Source: Sphingomonas metalli (lineage in GTDB: Bacteria > Pseudomonadota > Alphaproteobacteria > Sphingomonadales > Sphingomonadaceae). From it: a DNA stretch of 64,000 bases. Below are positions 40,275 to 47,499 of the stretch, one piece after another (position 1 is the stretch's first letter; each line of letters opens with the position of its first letter). The notes under the pieces were generated by a model. The model was not told the DNA's origin, did not search any database, and saw only the letters and a program-made list of their open reading frames with translations. Position numbers and translations under genes: made by a program. The stretch spans positions 831,001 to 895,000 of the forward strand of contig NZ_BMIH01000001.1 in assembly GCF_014641735.1 (NCBI RefSeq). The letters are read 5' to 3'.

Positions 40275-41644
40275 GCGGATATCGTCTGTCGTCGCGGGCG
40301 GCCGAGGCCGAGGCCGCCCGCAACGCCGCGCGCGTGGTACCCGAGATCCAGGACTCGAGCAGCGCCGCGGTGATCGCCGGCGACGCCGATATCTTCGAGT
40401 GGTTCGGCGGATCCTACCAGGAAGCGGGCGTCACCGTGACGCCGGCGACGTCGATGCGCTCGACCGCGGTGTGGCGGTGCGTGACCCTCAATGCCGGCAC
40501 GATGATGTCGGCGCCGCTCGGCGTCTACGAGCGGCTGCCGAACGGCATGCGCCGCGAGGTGCCCGACCACCCGTTCAACCGCTTCCTGCAGGTCGAACCG
40601 AACGACGACATGAGCGGGCCGGAGTTCATCGAGCTCCAGGCGATCGCCATGCTGCTGACCGGCAACGGCTATGGCCTCATGCGCCAGGCGCGCAACGGCA
40701 CGATCACCCGGATCGACTATTACCCGCCGGCGCGCGTGTTGCCGTTCCGGTCGACCGATCGCTCGGTCTGGTACCGCTTCACCAACGAGGACGGCTCGAA
40801 CGAGGATCACCAGGCCTCCTACGTCTTCCACTTTCGCGGGCCCGGGCGCGACGCCGGCGGGATCAAGGGCCTGTCCGCCATCTCGCACCATGCGAAGGCG
40901 ATCGGCATCAACATCGCGACCCGCGACTATACCGCCGGCCAGTTCGAGCGCGGCCTGCTCACCAACGACTATTTTTCGTTTCCTGAGAACCAGGTGGTCA
41001 CCAAGGAGCAGCGCGCTGCCTTCAAAGAATATCTGCGGCTGAAGGCGCAGGGCGTCGCCAATGCGCACAACCCGCTGATCCTCGAGAACGGCGCCGAGTG
41101 GAAGCGCGTCTCGATCACGGCGAAGGACGCGCAGCTGCTCGAGCTGCTGCAATATTCCGTCGTCGACGTCGCCCGGATCTTCGGCACCCCGCCGCACATG
41201 ATCGGCGAGACCTCGGCAGCCACCACCTGGGGCACCGGCATCGAGCAGATGACGATCGGCTTCAAGCTCTACACGGTCATGCCGCACATGCGCCGCTTCG
41301 CGAAAGAGCTGACCCGCAAGCTCTTCCCGATCATCGGCGCCAGGATCCCGAACCTCTTCGTCGACTTCGATCCGGACGCGCTGCAGGTCGGCGACAGCAA
41401 GTCGCAGGGCGAGCTGTTCTCCCGCGCGCTCGGCGGCAACCAGCTGCCCGGCTGGATGAGCCAGAACGAGGTCCGTCGGAAGAAGAACCTGCCCCCGATT
41501 CCGGGCGGCGACCGCGTCTACTTCCCGCCCGAAACCCCGCCCGCCGGCGCCCAGCCCGACGATCGCCAGACGCTGGCCGACGACGAAGACGAGCCGAGCG
41601 ATCCCCCGCCGGCCCCCCGAAAGGACCCCGCCGATGAATCGTAA
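40271..41644 (+). CDS. Phage portal protein (HK97 family)
   Basis: 457 aa, forming the dodecameric DNA gate. ATSMRSTAVWRCVTLNAGTM, HPFNRFLQVEPNDDMSGPEF, GNGYGLMRQARNGTITRI and GTPPHMIGETSAATTWGTGI are typical of HK97-type portals. The Pro/Asp-rich tail overlaps the protease gene by 11 nt. Confidence 0.93.
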   Translation: MSGYRLSSRAAEAEAARNAARVVPEIQDSSSAAVIAGDADIFEWFGGSYQEAGVTVTPATSMRSTAVWRCVTLNAGTMMSAPLGVYERLPNGMRREVPDHPFNRFLQVEPNDDMSGPEFIELQAIAMLLTGNGYGLMRQARNGTITRIDYYPPARVLPFRSTDRSVWYRFTNEDGSNEDHQASYVFHFRGPGRDAGGIKGLSAISHHAKAIGINIATRDYTAGQFERGLLTNDYFSFPENQVVTKEQRAAFKEYLRLKAQGVANAHNPLILENGAEWKRVSITAKDAQLLELLQYSVVDVARIFGTPPHMIGETSAATTWGTGIEQMTIGFKLYTVMPHMRRFAKELTRKLFPIIGARIPNLFVDFDPDALQVGDSKSQGELFSRALGGNQLPGWMSQNEVRRKKNLPPIPGGDRVYFPPETPPAGAQPDDRQTLADDEDEPSDPPPAPRKDPADES

Positions 41645-42353
41645 GCTGCTCGCCCTTGCCCGGGACAATGAAGGGACCGGCGCCGGCATCCGCTCGGAGG
41701 TCGCCGACGACGTCACCACCATCTACGTCTATGACGTGATCGACGGCTTCTGGGGCGTGTCGGCAACCGACTTCGCCCGCGAGCTGAAGGCGGTCACCAC
41801 CCCCAAGGTGCTCATCCGGATCAACAGCCCGGGCGGCGACGTGTTCGAGGCGCGCGCCATGATGACCGCGATCGCCGACCATCCCGCCACCTTCACCGCC
41901 CGCGTCGATGGCCTGGCCGCCTCGGCCGCGACCGCGCTGACGATCGCCTGCGACGCGGTCGAGATCGCCGAGGGCGGTTTCTACATGATCCATCAGGCCT
42001 GGACCTTCGTCATGGGCAATGCCGATGACCTGAAAGCGACGGCAGAGCTGCTCGGCAAGATCGATGACGTGCTGGTCGACGGCTATGCCGAACGGTCCGG
42101 CAAGTCGGCCGACGAGATCCGCGCCTGGATGAAGGCGGAGACCTGGTTCGGCGCGCAGGAGGCGGTCGACGCCGGCTTTGCCGACAGCGTGATCGCGGTG
42201 ACCGGCAAGAAGGCCAAGGCACAGGCCCGCGCCTTCAACCTCTCCGCGTTCGCCAATGCGCCCAAGGCGCTGACCGAGAAGCAGCCCGAGATCGACGAAG
42301 GGCCGCGGCACCGCGCCCTGGCTCGCCTCGGGCTCTACGACCGAACGGCCTGA
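41634..42353 (+). CDS. ClpP-type prohead maturation protease
   Basis: 239 aa, a Clp-like serine protease that cleaves capsid N-termini. INSPGGDVFEARAMMTAI (63-80) is the oxyanion segment, S97 in GLAASAATAL is the nucleophile and H120 in YMIHQAW the general base. It starts within the end of the portal gene. Confidence 0.92.
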   Translation: MNRKLLALARDNEGTGAGIRSEVADDVTTIYVYDVIDGFWGVSATDFARELKAVTTPKVLIRINSPGGDVFEARAMMTAIADHPATFTARVDGLAASAATALTIACDAVEIAEGGFYMIHQAWTFVMGNADDLKATAELLGKIDDVLVDGYAERSGKSADEIRAWMKAETWFGAQEAVDAGFADSVIAVTGKKAKAQARAFNLSAFANAPKALTEKQPEIDEGPRHRALARLGLYDRTA

Positions 42354-42391
42354 GCCGCTCACCCCTGGCGCCGGTCCCCCCGGCACCCCTC

Positions 42392-42418
42392 AAGGCCCTG
42401 CCGCGCGGCGGGGCCTTT
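42392..42418 (+). terminator. Terminator-like hairpin between protease and capsid genes
   Basis: AAGGCCCTGCCGC pairs with GCGGCGGGGCCTT with one mismatch, and TTC follows. It lies 40 nt after the protease stop. Capsid has its own strong ribosome site beyond it (GGAGAAGACCCC). It could insulate or stabilise capsid mRNA. Confidence 0.6.
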
Positions 42419-42435
42419 TCTCTGGAGAAGACCCC

Positions 42436-43689
42436 ATGAACATCAAGGCGCTTCGGGACCAGCGCGCCGCCAAGGCGACGGAAGCCCGCAACCTCATCGA
42501 ATCCAACACCGGTGCGGGCTACACCAAGGAGATCAGCGACAAGGTCGACGCGATCTACGAGGAGATCGATCGCATCGACGCCAGCATCGCCGCGGCCGAG
42601 CGCCAGGCGCAGATCGATGGCGACGCCGCCCAGGACGACGCCGGCCGCGAGCTGGACGACCGCGTCCGCTCGCAGCTCAATCCCGAGCAGCGCGAGCAGC
42701 AGGACCGCTACAACAACGCCTTCCGCGCCTTCATCCTGCGCGGTGAGCGCGGCATGACCCAGGCCGAGACGCAGGCCCTGATCGCCGGCCCCGCCATCCA
42801 GAACGCCCAGTCGATCGGCTCGCCGGCGTCGGGCGGCTATCTGGTCCCGGCGGGCTGGGGCGGCCAGCTCCTGGAGGCGCTGGCGATGTTCGGCGGCATG
42901 CGCGACGTCGCGACCGTCTTCTCGACCGCGGGCGGCAACCCGCTGCCCTGGCCGACGGTCGACGAGACCGCGGCCGAGGGCGAGATCGTGCCCGAGAACG
43001 TCGCGGCGGCCGACAGCGACGTCACCTTCGGCACGACCCAGATCGGCGCCTACAAGTACAGCTCCAAGGTCGTGACCATCCCCTTCGAGCTGCTGCAGGA
43101 CCAGGGCCCCGGCATCGACGTCGAGGCGTTCGTCCGCCGCGCGCTGGCGATGCGCATCGCGCGCATCACCAACCGCCACTTCACGCTGGGCGACGGCGTC
43201 GGCAAGCCGCAGGGCCTGGTCACCGCCGCGCCGGTCGGTCGGGCGGGCCTGACGGGCTCGGCGACGTCGGTGTCGCCGGACGACCTGATCTTCCTCGAGC
43301 ATTCGGTTGACCCGGCCTATCGCTCGCTGCCGGGCGTCGGCTGGATGTTCCATGACTCGACGCTGCGCGACCTGAAGCGGCTGAAGGACAATGACGGCCG
43401 TCCGCTGTGGCTGCCCGGCTACACGGCGAAGGAGCCGGACACGTTCCTGCGCTACAAGTACACCATCAACCAGCACATGCCGGTGATGGCGGCTTCGGCG
43501 AAGTCGATCCTGTTCGGCGACCTGTCCTCCTACATGATCCGCGACATCATGCAGGTGACGCTCTTCCGCTTCGACGACAGCGCCTACACCAAGAAGGGCC
43601 AGATCGGCTTCCTCGCCTGGTCCCGCCACGACGGCAAGCTGGTGACCGCCGGCGCGCCGGTGAAGGCGTACCAAAACTCGGCGTCGTAA
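42436..43689 (+). CDS. Major capsid protein, HK97 fold
   Basis: 417 aa. The N-terminal 75 residues are coiled-coil (delta scaffold domain; SDKVDAIYEEIDRIDASIAA), to be removed by the protease. The mature part contains SPASGGYLVPAGWGGQLLEA, GNPLPWPTVDETAAEGEIVP, FELLQDQGPGIDVEAFVRRA and FTLGDGVGKPQGLVTAA, classic HK97-type capsid phrases. Confidence 0.94.
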   Translation: MNIKALRDQRAAKATEARNLIESNTGAGYTKEISDKVDAIYEEIDRIDASIAAAERQAQIDGDAAQDDAGRELDDRVRSQLNPEQREQQDRYNNAFRAFILRGERGMTQAETQALIAGPAIQNAQSIGSPASGGYLVPAGWGGQLLEALAMFGGMRDVATVFSTAGGNPLPWPTVDETAAEGEIVPENVAAADSDVTFGTTQIGAYKYSSKVVTIPFELLQDQGPGIDVEAFVRRALAMRIARITNRHFTLGDGVGKPQGLVTAAPVGRAGLTGSATSVSPDDLIFLEHSVDPAYRSLPGVGWMFHDSTLRDLKRLKDNDGRPLWLPGYTAKEPDTFLRYKYTINQHMPVMAASAKSILFGDLSSYMIRDIMQVTLFRFDDSAYTKKGQIGFLAWSRHDGKLVTAGAPVKAYQNSAS

Positions 43690-43698
43690 GCCGCCCTC

Positions 43699-43726
43699 GC
43701 GCGGCGGGACATCGCGCCCGCCGCGC
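43699..43726 (+). terminator. Strong GC hairpin after the capsid gene
   Basis: GCGCGGCGGG pairs perfectly with CCCGCCGCGC (10 bp, 8-nt loop) just 10 nt after the capsid stop. It lacks a T run, so it may be a 3' mRNA stabiliser or an attenuator rather than a full terminator. Confidence 0.6.
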
Positions 43727-43755
43727 ATCCTCTTCTCGCATCGCAGGAGGCCAGC

Positions 43756-44265
43756 ATGGCCAAACCGAGACGCCGGCCCGTTGCCCCGACGGCCGCAATC
43801 ATCACCACGCCGGCTGCCGCATCGGCAACCGTCCCGCCGGCGCTCGCCGCGGCAGCCCCGGCCCCGATCGTTGCTGATGCGCCGTCCGCCGCTCCGCAGA
43901 CGTCGGAGGCGACGCCTCCCGCCGCGATCGTCGTCGATGCGGCGAGCGACCATGGCGGAACGCCGCCTGCGGCAGACGTCGTGACCGAGCCGGCCCCGCC
44001 GGCGGCGATCGCGGCCGACACCGCGCCGCAGTCGGACGCCGCTGCGCCGGCTGGCCCCGCCGCGGATGCGGGCGATGAACAGCCCGACGAGAGCTCCAGC
44101 GACGCCGACCAGCTGGTCGATGCCCGGGTGCTGGTCGCCTTTGCGGATAGCGAGGTGAACGACATCGTCACCGACACCGCCGACGCAATCGAGCAGCTGC
44201 GCGTTGCCGGCCGCGTGGATCCGCATCCGGATGCCGTTGCCGCAGCGCGGGAGCTGCTCGCGTGA
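43756..44265 (+). CDS. Ala/Pro-rich structural-region protein
   Basis: 169 aa. The first 110 residues are low-complexity Ala/Pro/Asp with no fold; the end (LVDARVLVAFADSEVNDIVT and AIEQLRVAGRVDPHPDAVAA) is ordered. It follows capsid and overlaps the connector gene by 4 nt. A capsid decoration or head-tail role is plausible from position only. Confidence 0.6.
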   Translation: MAKPRRRPVAPTAAIITTPAAASATVPPALAAAAPAPIVADAPSAAPQTSEATPPAAIVVDAASDHGGTPPAADVVTEPAPPAAIAADTAPQSDAAAPAGPAADAGDEQPDESSSDADQLVDARVLVAFADSEVNDIVTDTADAIEQLRVAGRVDPHPDAVAAARELLA

Positions 44266-44576
44266 CCGAGCCCGTGTCCCTCGAGGATATCAAGCGGCAT
44301 CTGCGCCTGGATCCCGAGGACACGGACGAGGACGCTTACCTGACGTCGCTCCTGGTCGCCGCACGCCGTGCAGTCGAGCTGCAGATCGGTCGGGCGGTCA
44401 TCGGCGATGATGCTGTTGCCGGCGACGATCTCGCGACCGTGATGCATGCCGTGCGCCTGATCGTCGGCACCTGGTACGGCAACCGCGAGGGCGCGGTGGT
44501 CGGCCAGCAGGTCACCTCGATGCCGCAGGGCGTGACCTGGCTGCTCAACCCGCTGCGCGTCTTCGCAAGCGAATGA
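44262..44576 (+). CDS. Head-tail connector protein (gp6-like)
   Basis: 104 aa from a GTG. SLEDIKRHLRLDPEDTDEDA, YLTSLLVAARRAVELQIGRA and the helical end match HK97 gp6-type connectors, which form a ring under the portal. Overlaps on both sides indicate coupled translation. Confidence 0.87.
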   Translation: MTEPVSLEDIKRHLRLDPEDTDEDAYLTSLLVAARRAVELQIGRAVIGDDAVAGDDLATVMHAVRLIVGTWYGNREGAVVGQQVTSMPQGVTWLLNPLRVFASE

Positions 44577-44917
44577 TGATCCCGCGCGGGCGTCTCAAGA
44601 CGCGACTGACGATCGAGCGGCCCGTCGCGGATAGCAGTTTCGACGGCGCCGGCGCCACGTCCTGGATTGCGGTCCGCAAGGTCTATGCCGAGGTGCTGGA
44701 CATCCTGCCGAGCCGCGGCGAGCAGCAGCGGGACGGATACTCCAGCTCCGCGTGGAGGGCGCGGGTTCGGATGGACTATCGGGCCGACATCACGCCCGAC
44801 ATGCGGTTCGTCGGGCGGTCGCGGGTCATGCAGATCATCAGCGGACCGGCGCGCGTCGAGCACCTCAACGCGGCCGAATTCATCGTCGAAGAATTTACCC
44901 CGGCGGGCGGCTCCTGA
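44573..44917 (+). CDS. Head closure / head-tail adaptor protein
   Basis: 114 aa. GRLKTRLTIERPVADSSFDG, ATSWIAVRKVYAEVLDILPS and RVRMDYRADITPDMRF(V)GR-like wording belong to the phage head-tail joining family (SPP1 gp16-like). It sits between the connector and the gp10-like gene as in HK97-like phages. Confidence 0.85.
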   Translation: MMIPRGRLKTRLTIERPVADSSFDGAGATSWIAVRKVYAEVLDILPSRGEQQRDGYSSSAWRARVRMDYRADITPDMRFVGRSRVMQIISGPARVEHLNAAEFIVEEFTPAGGS

Positions 44918-45399
44918 TGCCGACCGTCAAAGGCCAGGAGGCCGTCGACCGGTTCTTCGAGACGCTGCCGGCGGAGATCGAGACCAAGCTGCTGCGCGGC
45001 GCGGCCCGGTCGGGCGCCCACGTCATAGCCGGCGAGGCGAAGCTGCGGACCTGGTCGGACGATATCCGCGACGGCGTCCGCGTGAAGACGAGGGCTGCGC
45101 CCGATCGGGTGTCGGGCATCGTGACGATCGTCGGCCAGTGGCCGCGGTCGCTAGCGATATGGGCCGAGCATGGCACCAGCCCGCACGTCATCACGACCCG
45201 CAAGGGCTCGCTGGTGGTAGACGCGAAGCTGGTCGGCAGGACAGTCGATCATCCAGGCGCACGCCGCGAGCCGTTCCTCCGGCCGGCGCTGGACACGAAG
45301 CTCGGCGAGGCCGTCAGCGCGGCGCAGGCCTACATCAATTCGCGCGTGACGCCCGCCGGCATCGTCGGGCCAGCCGATACCGAGGACGATGAGGCATGA
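44917..45399 (+). CDS. HK97 gp10-like tail-component protein
   Basis: 160 aa from ATG 44917, which overlaps the previous stop. ETLPAEIETKLLRGAARSGA, IVTIVGQWPRSLAIWAEHGT and RREPFLRPALDTKLGEAVSA are typical of the gp10/tail completion family. The frame open further upstream is a shadow. Confidence 0.85.
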   Translation: MPTVKGQEAVDRFFETLPAEIETKLLRGAARSGAHVIAGEAKLRTWSDDIRDGVRVKTRAAPDRVSGIVTIVGQWPRSLAIWAEHGTSPHVITTRKGSLVVDAKLVGRTVDHPGARREPFLRPALDTKLGEAVSAAQAYINSRVTPAGIVGPADTEDDEA

Positions 45400-45794
45400 A
45401 CGGCGTCGACGTCATCGGCGGGCTGCTGCGCAGCTCCGCTGACCTCACCGATGCCTGGCCGGCGGAGAGCATCAAGGCCGGGATGCTGCCCGAGGGCGAG
45501 CTGGGGATCCTCGTCCGCTCGATCAGCCTCATCGACTATCAGACGCTCGCTCAGGAGGCGCTGGTCCGCTCGACCGAACGCGTGTCCGTCACCGTGCGGG
45601 CGAAAACCTACCGCGACCAAGTCATCGCCATGAAGCTGATCCGCCGCGCATGCGCGGGCGTGATCGCAACGGCGATCGGCGACGCCCGCAACATCTCGGT
45701 GCTGACCGCAGGCACCGGGCCCGACGTCATCGGCCCCGGCAACACCTTCGAGCAAGCCCAGGATTTCCGCGTCTCATTCGACGCTCCCGCCTGA
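45396..45794 (+). CDS. Tail terminator-like protein (DUF3168 group)
   Basis: 132 aa. DVIGGLLRSSADLTDAWPAE, then TERVSVTVRAKTYRDQVIAM and FRVSFDAPA fit tail completion proteins of the DUF3168 type, which cap the tail tube. Position after gp10 supports it. ATGA overlap with the previous gene. Confidence 0.8.
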   Translation: MNGVDVIGGLLRSSADLTDAWPAESIKAGMLPEGELGILVRSISLIDYQTLAQEALVRSTERVSVTVRAKTYRDQVIAMKLIRRACAGVIATAIGDARNISVLTAGTGPDVIGPGNTFEQAQDFRVSFDAPA

Positions 45795-45805
45795 AGGAGG
45801 CAATC

Positions 45806-46024
45806 ATGACCAAGACGACCACCCCGGCGCCGACCAACGGCGCCGAGACGACCACGGCTGCGCCCGCCGCGAAGTCGACGCCGCACTTCGCCACCCGCGA
45901 CTTCAACGATGCCGGCACCACCCGGTCGTTCAAGGCCGGTGCCGAGCTGACCGAATGCTCGGACGGCGAGATCGCCAACTATGTCGCGGCCCGCCTCGCC
46001 AGCGCCGACAAGCCGGCCGCCTGA
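45806..46024 (+). CDS. Small Thr/Ala-rich tail-region protein
   Basis: 72 aa from ATG 45806 after AAGGAGG. The first 25 residues are Thr/Ala/Pro low complexity. The rest (HFATRDFNDAGTTRSFKAGA, ELTECSDGEIANYVAARLA) is compact and soluble. It lies between the tail terminator and tube genes. No named family. Confidence 0.6.
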   Translation: MTKTTTPAPTNGAETTTAAPAAKSTPHFATRDFNDAGTTRSFKAGAELTECSDGEIANYVAARLASADKPAA

Positions 46025-46092
46025 TCCCCCTTTCCTGCCCGCGACAGGATTGCCCCGCCGGCCGAGCCGGCTCGCCACCTGGAGAATAGAAG

Positions 46093-46533
46093 ATGGCATC
46101 CTCGACTGCGGCGGGCTCGAAGCTCGCCATTTCCGCGGGCGTCCCGTCCGCGCAGACCTTTGCCGCGTATGGCGCGCTGACCTACACCACGATCGGCGGC
46201 ATCGAGTCGATCGGCACCTTCGGCGCGTCGACCGAGGTCGTGAATTTCACGCCGCTCGATGGCGCGATGGAGAAGTACAAGGGCCCGACCAATTACGGTC
46301 AGCTGCAGCCGACCGTGAAGGTCGACAGCACCGATGCCGGTCAGAATCTGGTCCGCACCGCGGCCGCGCCCGACAACAACGCGCTCTACGCCGCCAAGAT
46401 CATCAAGCCGGACGGCAGCATCGGCTATTGCCAGGTCCGCGTGTTCGGCTTCCCCGAGACGATCGGCGCCGCCAACTCGATCATCACCGCCCAGCCGGTG
46501 ATGGAGATCAACACGCCGATCCTGACGGCCTGA
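46093..46533 (+). CDS. Major tail tube protein
   Basis: 146 aa. GSKLAISAGVPSAQTFAAYG, TIGGIESIGTFGASTEVVNF and TDAGQNLVRTAAAPDNNALY correspond to beta-sandwich tail tube proteins of siphophages. Located directly before the tail chaperone and tape measure, as expected. Confidence 0.88.
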   Translation: MASSTAAGSKLAISAGVPSAQTFAAYGALTYTTIGGIESIGTFGASTEVVNFTPLDGAMEKYKGPTNYGQLQPTVKVDSTDAGQNLVRTAAAPDNNALYAAKIIKPDGSIGYCQVRVFGFPETIGAANSIITAQPVMEINTPILTA

Positions 46534-46561
46534 CCCCTTTCCGGCCCAGCCGGAATACCCC

Positions 46562-46603
46562 GCGCCGCCCGCCCCGCCATCGCGGGTGACGGGCGGGCGG
46601 CGC
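46562..46603 (+). terminator. Very strong GC hairpin after the tail tube gene
   Basis: GCGCCGCCCGCCC (46562-46574) pairs perfectly with GGGCGGGCGGCGC (46591-46603), a 13-bp stem with a 16-nt loop, 29 nt beyond the tube stop. It has no T run. It probably protects or attenuates the message before the less abundant chaperone is made. Confidence 0.65.
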
Positions 46604-46630
46604 ACCCCTTCCCGCGAAAGGTAGAACACC

Positions 46631-47041
46631 GTGGACATCTCCACCCTCGAAGTCGAAGACACCTGCCCGATCCACGTCAAGGACGCCAAGGGCAATCCGC
46701 TCTACAAGAACGACGGCACCCCGGTCGTGATCACCGTCTATGGCCCGAGCAGCGACGCCTATGCGCGCCTCGAGACCCGCCAGACGCAGCGCGCGATGAA
46801 GCGGCTCGACGAGAACGACGGCAAGCGGGTCGCCATGACCCCGGAGGACCGGCTGACGCAGACCGCCGAGGACCTCGCCGAGATCACCCACAGCATCGAC
46901 GGGCTGACCAGCGACGGGAAGACCGGCCGCGATCTGGCGCTTGCGATCTACGGCAACCGCAAGCTCGGCTTCATCCCCAACCAGGTGACCGCGAAGCTCA
47001 ACGACTGGGGAAACTTCGCGCCCGCATCGCCGACGAGCTGA
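46631..47041 (+). CDS. Tail assembly chaperone, short form (G-like)
   Basis: 136 aa from a GTG. EVEDTCPIHVKDAKGNPLYK, ITVYGPSSDAYARLETRQTQ and LIAEITHSIDG-like wording fit the G-type tail chaperone. The normal frame ends at 47041. At its end is a slippery site that lets a share of ribosomes enter the -1 frame and make the long form. Both forms bind the tape measure during tail assembly. Confidence 0.85.
   Translation: MDISTLEVEDTCPIHVKDAKGNPLYKNDGTPVVITVYGPSSDAYARLETRQTQRAMKRLDENDGKRVAMTPEDRLTQTAEDLAEITHSIDGLTSDGKTGRDLALAIYGNRKLGFIPNQVTAKLNDWGNFAPASPTS
47008..47014 (+). promoter_or_regulatory. Programmed -1 frameshift heptamer GGGAAAC
   Basis: In the chaperone frame the bases read TG(G) GGA AAC, exactly the X-XXY-YYZ form needed for simultaneous slippage onto GGG-AAA. 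The lambda G/GT site is GGGAAAG. The -1 frame is open from here to 47469 and carries conserved-looking sequence. Confidence 0.88.
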
Positions 47042-47469
47042 CGCTCTTCGTCCGGCAGCTGGCCTGGCTCAACGCCAAGCCGCGGCCGGCGCCCGGCTCA
47101 CAGCGAGCGCAGGGTTTCGACCTTGCGTCCGCGATCAGCCGCTTCGAACAGGCGAAGCAAGCGGGCGTCGTTCCGCAGATGCCGCCCAACATCATGCCGC
47201 ATGTCGTCGACCGGTTGACCGAGATCGGGCTGACCGGGTCGAACGGCATGGCGGCCGTCCCGCTGTCGTGGGGCGAGATCAACGAATGGGAGCGGTCGAG
47301 CACCGTTCGCATCACCGGCTGGGAAAAGCGCCTGATCCGGGCGCTCTCCGTTGCCTATGTCGCCGAGGGGCATCGCGCCGAAAGCGACACCTGCCCGCCG
47401 CCCTGGCTGGGCGAGGCCAACGAAGCGACCAAGGCGGCCGAGGTCGCGGCGCTCGATCTGCTCTTCTGA
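47014..47469 (+). CDS. Tail assembly chaperone, frameshift extension (GT-like)
   Basis: After slippage, translation continues as LRARIADELTLFVRQLAWLN and on through FDLASAISRFEQAKQAGVVP to SVAYVAEGHRAESDTCPPPW and LDLLF. The full fusion would be join(46631..47014, 47014..47469), 279 aa. This segment has no convincing independent start near its beginning; an ATG at 47179 exists but lacks a ribosome site and would cut the domain. The T-like extension usually recruits tail tube subunits. Confidence 0.85.
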   Translation, partial: LRARIADELTLFVRQLAWLNAKPRPAPGSQRAQGFDLASAISRFEQAKQAGVVPQMPPNIMPHVVDRLTEIGLTGSNGMAAVPLSWGEINEWERSSTVRITGWEKRLIRALSVAYVAEGHRAESDTCPPPWLGEANEATKAAEVAALDLLF

Positions 47470-47499
47470 CGATCCACCCTCAACGCGGGAGGCATGCTC

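Noticed and set aside
42235..44226. 663-codon antisense frame across protease and capsid genes
   Set aside because: Shadow of GC-rich coding; capsid and protease sense frames have clear motifs.
47179..47469. Separate 96-aa gene after the tail chaperone
   Set aside because: The frame is open back to the GGGAAAC site and reads coherently from there. No ribosome site precedes the internal ATG, so it is better explained as the frameshift extension.
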